5,342 nucleotides of DNA, from the NCBI GenBank assembly GCA_023459435.1, contig JAEWUL010000137.1:1-5342 (forward strand). The letters run 5' to 3'. The notes beneath the pieces were generated by a model. It had not been told where the DNA came from, did not search any database, and saw only the letters and a list, made by a program, of their open reading frames with translations. Positions within the stretch are counted from its first letter, which is position 1. Every line of letters starts with the position of its first letter. The position numbers and the translations under genes are program-made. This stretch comes from Bacteroidota bacterium (GTDB lineage: Bacteria; Bacteroidota; Bacteroidia; Bacteroidales; WCHB1-69). This document shows, one piece after another, positions 1 through 5,342 of the stretch.

Positions 1-1406
1 CTATTGGTGATGTGATCCAACGTTTTGACAGTAGTGGTTATTTTCACGTAGCACAAGACGGATCATTATCTTTTGTTTACTCCATGGAAAAAGAGAAGAT
101 CATCAAAGCGATTGATTTCTTAACCGTCAAAAATAAAATTTTCGACAACGATTTCATCATCAACTCCAATTCAATCTCCAATTCAACATCAATTGAACAT
201 CATACTGCTCCAATAAGTTTTGAAAATGAATTTCTAAAAATTCATAGTGCATCAATTAAAAGTGGGACTATTCAGATCATAGTGAACAACAATATGACAC
301 AAGACTATTATTGTACACTTACAACACCAAACATAAGAACTTCAACAGGCGATCATTTTTCGATCACTTTTACACCTTCACAACTTAACCACACCATAGA
401 TTTAACTAATTTTACCATGTTCCCCAATGCGGACAATACTGGTATTTTTGATGTAGAAGTTGGTGTACACAACAATGGGACACCCCCTACTAATCCGACC
501 AATGACCTATCAATAAGTATTGTATTGACTAATGTAGTGATCAAAAGTGTGTATGCTCAGATTTCACCTTACTCAATGCCTTTTAATGAGACTATCGACT
601 TTGACCTCTCCTCATCCAATTATGGAGGAAATTTAACCATATACAATCCAAAACTCTCCATTTCTACTCTCAACTCATTTATGATCAGAGGAAATATCAA
701 GATTGATACGGCTGCTTTTTCCGGGGTTGGGCTCTATTCGTCCATCATCAGCCAATCTCCTGTTAACATAAATATCCCTGTATCTCCCAACAATTACCAA
801 ACAGAGAATGTGGATGCTTTTTCCAGTATCACTTTAAATACTTCTTACAATAATATCACACTGAAGGGCGTTGCAGTATTAAATCCCGATGGTTTTGATG
901 CCGGAGTAATACGAATTGATGAAAATTCTGAAATAAGTCTTAAATTGAAAGCTGAAATACCTATACATACTAAAATTACAAACCTGTTCTATCAGGATAC
1001 CTTAGACTTTAAGTTGGCTGATATTTTGCAAGATATCCCCATGACCGACTTTCAGTTTATTGACACACTGGCTTTAAGAGCCTATTTTGAAAGCACTTTA
1101 CCCCTTAATGCTTATGCACAGGTATATTTCATTGACTCTGTTTCACAGACAGCCATAGACTCCCTTTTCAGTAACTCCAAGTTGTTATATGGCTCATTTT
1201 CTGGCACCTCAACACCAACACCAGTGCAGATGTTTCAAATCACAGGAGATCGGATAGATCAATTAAACAAATGCAACAAACTGGTTTTCAGATTTAAAAT
1301 GGATACAGAAAATCGGGAAGTGATCTTCAAAGTGAATCAGTATCTTAAAGCTTCCCTTGGTTTAAAAGCCGTTTTTAATTACAATAACATAACCTTAAAC
1401 CCCTAA
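1..1406 (+). CDS. Beta-rich, probably exported protein of unknown function (5'-truncated by window edge)
   Basis: The reading frame is open from the left edge (first full codon at base 3) to TAA at 1404-1406, about 467 residues. A GTG at 12 could serve as a start, but the frame stays open upstream of it (I-G-D-V-I-Q-R-F) and no signal peptide follows, so the true start is very probably outside the window. The protein is rich in Asn, Ser, Thr and Ile, with short alternating hydrophobic stretches typical of beta-sandwich or beta-repeat proteins. There is no transmembrane helix, no nucleotide-binding motif and no obvious catalytic motif. The C-terminus (ending NYNNITLNP) does not look like a type IX secretion sorting domain. 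It ends 4 bases before the DUF5723 gene, so the two are probably translated together, and I infer a periplasmic or surface-anchored protein, perhaps a lipoprotein whose lipobox lies in the missing part. I do not recognise a named family. Confidence 0.8.
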   Translation, partial: IGDVIQRFDSSGYFHVAQDGSLSFVYSMEKEKIIKAIDFLTVKNKIFDNDFIINSNSISNSTSIEHHTAPISFENEFLKIHSASIKSGTIQIIVNNNMTQDYYCTLTTPNIRTSTGDHFSITFTPSQLNHTIDLTNFTMFPNADNTGIFDVEVGVHNNGTPPTNPTNDLSISIVLTNVVIKSVYAQISPYSMPFNETIDFDLSSSNYGGNLTIYNPKLSISTLNSFMIRGNIKIDTAAFSGVGLYSSIISQSPVNINIPVSPNNYQTENVDAFSSITLNTSYNNITLKGVAVLNPDGFDAGVIRIDENSEISLKLKAEIPIHTKITNLFYQDTLDFKLADILQDIPMTDFQFIDTLALRAYFESTLPLNAYAQVYFIDSVSQTAIDSLFSNSKLLYGSFSGTSTPTPVQMFQITGDRIDQLNKCNKLVFRFKMDTENREVIFKVNQYLKASLGLKAVFNYNNITLNP

Positions 1407-1410
1407 ACCG

Positions 1411-2865
1411 ATGAAAAAGATCTTTTTTACTTGTTTTTTACTTTGTAGCTCCTGGATGTTAATAGCTCAATATTCAGAAGTGATCCGGTTTAGTCGTTTA
1501 AATCCATTATCGAATCACTATAATCCATCTTACCACATCCCTTATAACGGATATGTGAGTTTTCCCTTTCTAAGTAATATCAACTTTGCTTTTCAAAACA
1601 CAGGGTTAAAATACAACAACCTTTTCCGAATAGGCAATGATGGATCCCCTCAATCTGTTACAGCTGAAAACTTTGTGAATAAATTGAGCAGAAATAACAA
1701 CATTTTATCATTTCATTTTAGTGAAGAGTTCCTCAGTTTTGGATTTAGAATCAATAAGTTATTCATCTCTTATAGTCAAAGGCTTAAATTTGAAGCCAAT
1801 TATAACTATTCATCTGATCTTTTCGGGTTATTGGCATTTGGGAATCTACATTATGTAGGACCTCACAACCCAGCAGTATTGAGTATGAAGTTTAACACTT
1901 CCCTTTATAGCGAGTCTGCTGTTGGGATCCATTTCAAATTAAATGATCAGATTTATATTGGCATCAGACCCAAATATTTAGCAGGTTACATGAACATTAA
2001 TGTCAGTGACTTAACCTTCAAAATGTATACCGATCCTGATGATTATTCTTTAAAATTAAACTATAACGGAGTGCTCCGTTTTGCTACTCCTGTGCCCCTT
2101 TTTGAAGTAGAAGATAATCAGATTCAATTTGCAGATTTTCCTGAGATCAATGGGGTCAGCAGCATCCTGAATATGGCCAAAGGAACTCTAACAGGAAATA
2201 GTGGTTTCGGTATTGATTTGGGTGTTTTATACCGAATCAATAACCAGTTTGGCGTTTCCCTTTCCGCAACAGATCTTGGGTTTATCAAATGGAAAACAAG
2301 CACTATTGAAATTAAAACAAAACCTTTACCAGAAGGGGAATTTATTGATTCTGAAGGAAATATTGTCTTTAATGGCCTCAACAAAGAGGTGATTGACAAG
2401 CTAATGAATGGAGCCTCATTCTCAGAAGCATTTGGATTGCCTCCCAGTATGGATACATTTCTGTTAAGTCTGTATTCCATTGAAGAGATTCCCTATTATT
2501 ACACCTCTTTAACCAGTAAAATTGGAGTTGAAGGGTATTACCAGATCAATGAATCCAACCGTTTCTCTGCGCTCTTAAAAGGTTATATCGTTAATAAATC
2601 TATGATCCCCTCTTTGACATTAGCTTATAATGGAAATTTCTGGAGTATCATTGATGTAGTTGTTTCTTACTCAATGACCAAAAACAGTTATACAAACATA
2701 GGAATGGGATTAGGTTTAAGATTAGGTCCAGTCCATTTCTATGGAGGTACAGATAATGTTCTCGCCGTTTTCAACCCACTCAATTCTTCCATCATAAATG
2801 CTCAATTTGGTTTGATTTTTGATTGGGGTTACAAAAAAGCAAAAGAGAAAAAACTGGAATTATAA
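1411..2865 (+). CDS. DUF5723-type outer-membrane beta-barrel protein
   Basis: This is a complete gene of 484 residues. The start is clear: ATG at 1411 begins a classic signal peptide (MKK, then a hydrophobic core at residues 4-18, likely cut at A19/Q20 to leave an N-terminal Gln, as is common in Bacteroidota). The mature protein opens with a region typical of DUF5723 proteins: RLNPLSNHYNPSY (29-41), then a short FPFLSNINFAF strand and NTGLKYNNLF (63-72). Later features include GFGIDLGVLYRI (from 265) followed by FGVSLSATDLGFIKW, and a C-terminal run of alternating aromatic/Gly strands (GMGLGLRLGPVHFYGGTDNV...FGLIFDWGY) that resembles barrel strands. The last residues (KKAKEKKLEL) are charged and probably periplasmic. 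The family is related in style to other Bacteroidota barrel proteins, but its substrate or function is unknown to me. It sits 4 bases after an exported beta-rich protein, its likely partner. No catalytic motif is visible. Confidence 0.82.
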   Translation: MKKIFFTCFLLCSSWMLIAQYSEVIRFSRLNPLSNHYNPSYHIPYNGYVSFPFLSNINFAFQNTGLKYNNLFRIGNDGSPQSVTAENFVNKLSRNNNILSFHFSEEFLSFGFRINKLFISYSQRLKFEANYNYSSDLFGLLAFGNLHYVGPHNPAVLSMKFNTSLYSESAVGIHFKLNDQIYIGIRPKYLAGYMNINVSDLTFKMYTDPDDYSLKLNYNGVLRFATPVPLFEVEDNQIQFADFPEINGVSSILNMAKGTLTGNSGFGIDLGVLYRINNQFGVSLSATDLGFIKWKTSTIEIKTKPLPEGEFIDSEGNIVFNGLNKEVIDKLMNGASFSEAFGLPPSMDTFLLSLYSIEEIPYYYTSLTSKIGVEGYYQINESNRFSALLKGYIVNKSMIPSLTLAYNGNFWSIIDVVVSYSMTKNSYTNIGMGLGLRLGPVHFYGGTDNVLAVFNPLNSSIINAQFGLIFDWGYKKAKEKKLEL

Positions 2866-2885
2866 ATATTGAAAAAACACAGATT
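2866..2885 (+). promoter_or_regulatory. A-rich translation leader of pgi, no Shine-Dalgarno
   Basis: The 20 bases between the DUF5723 stop and the pgi ATG are mostly A and T (an atattgaaaaaacac core) with no GGAG-like motif. A-rich leaders that replace Shine-Dalgarno pairing are typical of Bacteroidota. The leader supports 2886 as the start and leaves little room for a separate promoter or terminator, so pgi is probably cotranscribed with the gene before it. Confidence 0.4.
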
Positions 2886-4184
2886 ATGAATATAAAACTT
2901 GACATTTCCGGTGTGGTGCCTTTTCTGGATCAACATAAAAATTCAGATCATGCCCATTTAGAGTCTGTTTATCAGCAACTAACCCAAAAAAAAGGAAAAG
3001 GGAACACATTTTTAGGATGGCTTGACCTCCCTGATTTTCATCAATCTGTGTTGGTTGATCAAATCAAATCATCGGCAAAACATCTGATTGATCAATCTGA
3101 AGTTGTGGTGGTGGTGGGTATTGGAGGTTCCTATCTGGGAGCAAGAGCGGTGATTGATGCCTTTCAAAATCCATTTCAAATGTTGAATGGGAAATCAGAT
3201 TTCCCAATTATTGTATATGCAGGACAGAATCTCAGTGAATCATATCATACACAATTGTTACAATTGCTAGATCAAAAGGAGTATTCCATAGTGGTGATCT
3301 CCAAATCAGGTACCACCACTGAACCTGCTATTGCTTTTCGGTTGTTGAAAGATCATTGTGAAAAAAAATATGGTCAAAATGCTTCAAAACAACGGATTGT
3401 GGTGATCACTGATGCACAAAAAGGAGCTTTAAAGTTAACCGCACAGGAAAATGGGTATCAATCTTATGTAATCCCTGATGATGTAGGCGGTAGATACTCT
3501 GTATTATCACCTGTCGGATTACTCCCGATTGCTATTGCCGGAATTGACATTAATGACTTGCTTGCCGGTGCTTTGGAAATGAAACAGTTCCTTTTTAAAA
3601 ACAGTCAATTCGACAACAATATTGCTCTTCAGTACGCATATTACCGCTATCTATTGTATCAAAATGGAAAAAAAATTGAACTCCTTACCACTTTTGAACC
3701 CTCTCTTTTCTATTTTATAGAATGGTTCAAACAACTTTTTGGAGAAAGTGAAGGAAAAGAACACAAAGGGATCTTTCCGGCAGGGGCCATTTTCTCAACA
3801 GATTTACACTCATTAGGACAATACATTCAGGAAGGGGAAAGAGATCTTTTTGAAACATTTATTTCCATTCAACAGTCACAACATACTTTATCGGTTCCTC
3901 GTGACGAAAAGGATCTTGATGGTCTCAACTACCTCATAGACAAATCGATACATCAGATCAATCAGATTGCAGAAAAAGGAACCATAATGGCACACATTGA
4001 TGGCTCTGTTCCCTGTTTCCGTATAATAATTAACAAATTAACACCTAAGATCCTGGGGCAATTGATCTATTTCTTCGAATTTTCGTGTGCCTTAGGAGGT
4101 TACTTACTAGATATCAATCCTTTTGATCAACCAGGAGTGGAAGCATACAAGAAAAATATGTTCACACTATTAGGAAAAAAATAA
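2886..4184 (+). CDS. pgi: Glucose-6-phosphate isomerase
   Basis: This cytosolic enzyme interconverts glucose 6-phosphate and fructose 6-phosphate in glycolysis and gluconeogenesis. The two SIS-type sugar-phosphate lobes are recognisable. VVVVVGIGGSYLGARA (73-88) and VVISKSGTTTEPA (136-148) form the phosphate-binding loops, and DDVGGRYSVLSPVGLLP (198-214) is the first family signature with R203. By alignment to the rabbit enzyme from memory, E287 in GESEGK is the catalytic base, H308 opens the sugar ring, and K422 in the C-terminal signature FDQPGVEAYKK is the conserved lysine. At 432 residues it is slightly below the usual ~445-450 of the short bacterial form, with no motif missing. ATG at 2886 is chosen because MNIKLDISG matches the family's N-terminus. 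The in-frame ATG at 2823 would add 21 Lys-rich residues that only overlap the end of the upstream gene. It lies 20 bases after the DUF5723 gene and 16 before the MutS-like gene. Confidence 0.97.
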   Translation: MNIKLDISGVVPFLDQHKNSDHAHLESVYQQLTQKKGKGNTFLGWLDLPDFHQSVLVDQIKSSAKHLIDQSEVVVVVGIGGSYLGARAVIDAFQNPFQMLNGKSDFPIIVYAGQNLSESYHTQLLQLLDQKEYSIVVISKSGTTTEPAIAFRLLKDHCEKKYGQNASKQRIVVITDAQKGALKLTAQENGYQSYVIPDDVGGRYSVLSPVGLLPIAIAGIDINDLLAGALEMKQFLFKNSQFDNNIALQYAYYRYLLYQNGKKIELLTTFEPSLFYFIEWFKQLFGESEGKEHKGIFPAGAIFSTDLHSLGQYIQEGERDLFETFISIQQSQHTLSVPRDEKDLDGLNYLIDKSIHQINQIAEKGTIMAHIDGSVPCFRIIINKLTPKILGQLIYFFEFSCALGGYLLDINPFDQPGVEAYKKNMFTLLGKK

Positions 4185-4200
4185 CGAACCCAATAACTCC

Positions 4201-5342
4201 ATGACTTTTAAAGACTTACTCAAAAAAGCACCTATTTTTAGGTTTATTTTAGATCATTTACCGATTCAGTCAGCATTAGGTGAAAAAGTTCTCCTTTCGT
4301 TTCCATTCATGAAAGATCCAAAAGTGATCTCACATGAATTAGAACAGGTAGCATATGTCAAAGACTGGTTTTTTCTTCACAAGCAACAAGATCACTTGTG
4401 CAATCTGATCCATGAAATGAAAGATTTTTCCGGCATCTTAAAACGATTGAAAAACAATGAAATCTTAGATGACATTGATCTTTTTGAAATCAAAAGAGGA
4501 GCTTTGTGTATTCAAAAAATCGGAAAGCAAATCACAGAAACAGATTTCCATCTTTTTCAATTGCATAACCTCTCTCCTGTTATTCACCATTTAGATCCTG
4601 AAGAGACGGGGATTCCCCATTTCTATATTTATTCCGCTTATGATACTCAACTGGCACAATTGCGAAAAGAGATGGAGAAGTGCCATTCATCAGATGACCG
4701 GGAGCAACTTTTTCAAAAAGCAACAAAAATGGAAGATCAGATCAGAAAAAGGCTTTCCATTTCATTAAGACAATATGTATCAAAAATCGAGGAAAACCTA
4801 CATCAAATAGGGAAACTCGATTTATGGATTGCCAAAGCAAAACTGGCTCATCTCTGGAATTGTTGTCAACCTGAAATTTCAAACCACAATATCTCCTATA
4901 AAAACTTGTTTCATCCTATTACCAAAGACCGTTTATCCAAAGAGAACAAAAAATTTCAATCGATTAATGTAGATTTGTATCAAAATCCTACTTTGATCAC
5001 CGGAGCGAATATGTCAGGGAAAACCATATTTCTCAAGTCGATAGCATTTGCACAATATATGTTTCAGTTTGGAATGTTTGTTCCTGCCCGTAAAGCCACA
5101 ATATGTCCTGTAGAGGAGATCTTCTTCAGTATCGGGGATCAATCCTCAGAGTTAAGTGGATTATCCTCATTTGCATTCGAGATTTTAACCATCCATCATA
5201 TCATACAAGAAACCAAAAAAGAGAGAAAATTGTTGATTTTGGTAGATGAACTTGCTCGGACTACCAATCCATCTGAAGGGGTTCTTTTGGTCAACGCTTT
5301 TCTGGAAATGATGAATCGATATCCCAACTTTACGATCATAAC
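4201..5342 (+). CDS. MutS-family ATPase without mismatch-recognition domain, KamC-like (3' end outside window)
   Basis: ATG at 4201 opens a frame with no stop to the right edge, giving 380 residues plus a partial codon. Residues 22-50 (SALGEKVLL...P...V) resemble the start of MutS domain III. Residues ~145-215 are a charged helical, coiled-coil-like lever ending in KLDLWIAKAKLAHLWN (205-220), and LFHPI (236-240) matches the conserved HP before the ATPase. The ATPase has Walker A GANMSGKT (268-275), FFSIGDQSSELSGLSSFAFE (308-327) in the MutS signature position, and Walker B LILVDE (345-350) followed by LARTTNPSEG. MutS1 has DELGRGTST here and MutS2 has DELGAGTDP. Walker A at residue ~270 instead of ~600 excludes mismatch-repair MutS, and the window stops just before the expected H-loop. 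The DELARTTNP motif and the size recall KamC, the ATPase for reactivating lysine 5,6-aminomutase. That assignment is from memory and unsupported by the neighbours seen here. MutS superfamily membership is secure, the subfamily is not. Confidence 0.85.
   Translation, partial: MTFKDLLKKAPIFRFILDHLPIQSALGEKVLLSFPFMKDPKVISHELEQVAYVKDWFFLHKQQDHLCNLIHEMKDFSGILKRLKNNEILDDIDLFEIKRGALCIQKIGKQITETDFHLFQLHNLSPVIHHLDPEETGIPHFYIYSAYDTQLAQLRKEMEKCHSSDDREQLFQKATKMEDQIRKRLSISLRQYVSKIEENLHQIGKLDLWIAKAKLAHLWNCCQPEISNHNISYKNLFHPITKDRLSKENKKFQSINVDLYQNPTLITGANMSGKTIFLKSIAFAQYMFQFGMFVPARKATICPVEEIFFSIGDQSSELSGLSSFAFEILTIHHIIQETKKERKLLILVDELARTTNPSEGVLLVNAFLEMMNRYPNFTII

Noticed and set aside
12..14. GTG at 12 as the true start of the first gene
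   Set aside because: The frame is open to the window edge before it, the following residues are not a signal peptide, and no leader is visible, so it is most likely an internal Val codon.
353..544. 63-codon open frame on the minus strand
   Set aside because: It lies inside the first gene, antisense, with low-complexity hydrophobic content and no start context; a chance shadow frame.
1785..1792. TAAATTTG, matching the Bacteroidota -7 promoter box TAnnTTTG (another match, TAGATTTG, at 4970-4977)
   Set aside because: Both are deep inside coding sequence with no gene start downstream at a sensible distance and no clear TTTG box upstream; expected by chance in AT-rich DNA.
2201..2392. 63-codon open frame on the plus strand in another phase
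   Set aside because: It overlaps the conserved GFGIDLG region of the DUF5723 gene, which is clearly the coding phase.
2124..2480. 118-codon open frame on the minus strand
   Set aside because: It lies wholly inside the DUF5723 gene, antisense to it, and has no recognisable domain; a chance shadow frame.
2823..2885. Upstream in-frame ATG at 2823 as the start of pgi, adding 21 residues (MGLQKSKREKTG...)
   Set aside because: It overlaps the last 43 bases of the DUF5723 gene, adds a Lys-rich stretch unlike any Pgi N-terminus, and ATG 2886 gives the typical MNIKLDIS beginning.
3086..3097. Perfect 12-base palindrome GATTGATCAATC as a possible operator
   Set aside because: It is inside the pgi coding region, encodes ordinary residues (LIDQS), and no second copy was noticed near any gene start. 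I keep it only as part of the GATC observation.
4201..5342. Canonical mismatch-repair MutS (mutS) or MutS2
   Set aside because: The Walker A motif is near residue 270, domains I and II are absent, and the post-Walker B segment ARTTNPSEG differs from both GRGTST and GAGTDP.

Overview
The window is about 35% GC by eye and holds four genes, all on the + strand. They are packed end to end with gaps of only 4, 20 and 16 bases. The gene types (a DUF5723-type outer-membrane protein with a signal peptide ending ...IAQ, and a surface-type beta-rich protein) and the absence of Shine-Dalgarno motifs before the starts point to a member of the Bacteroidota. I cannot name an order or genus. No RNA genes, mobile elements, CRISPR arrays, terminators or long non-coding stretches are visible.

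Layout. (1) From the left edge to 1406: the 3' part of a gene for a large beta-rich, probably exported protein of unknown function; its N-terminus lies outside the window. (2) 1411-2865: a complete 484-residue predicted outer-membrane beta-barrel protein of the DUF5723 type. (3) 2886-4184: a complete glucose-6-phosphate isomerase (pgi, 432 residues) with all the expected catalytic residues. (4) 4201 to the right edge: the first 380 residues of a MutS-superfamily ATPase that starts directly at MutS domain III, so it has no mismatch-recognition domain. It carries an unusual Walker B region, DELARTTNPSEG.

How they fit together. The first two genes look like an envelope pair, an exported protein and its outer-membrane partner. 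Pgi is a housekeeping enzyme of glycolysis and gluconeogenesis. The fourth gene is not the mismatch-repair MutS. Its best match from memory is the MutS-like ATPase family named KamC, linked to reactivation of the B12-dependent lysine 5,6-aminomutase, but no lysine-fermentation gene is in view to confirm this. Spacing suggests one transcription unit, but the functions do not form an obvious pathway. The most interesting item is the MutS-like ATPase; the rest is fairly ordinary Bacteroidota chromosome.
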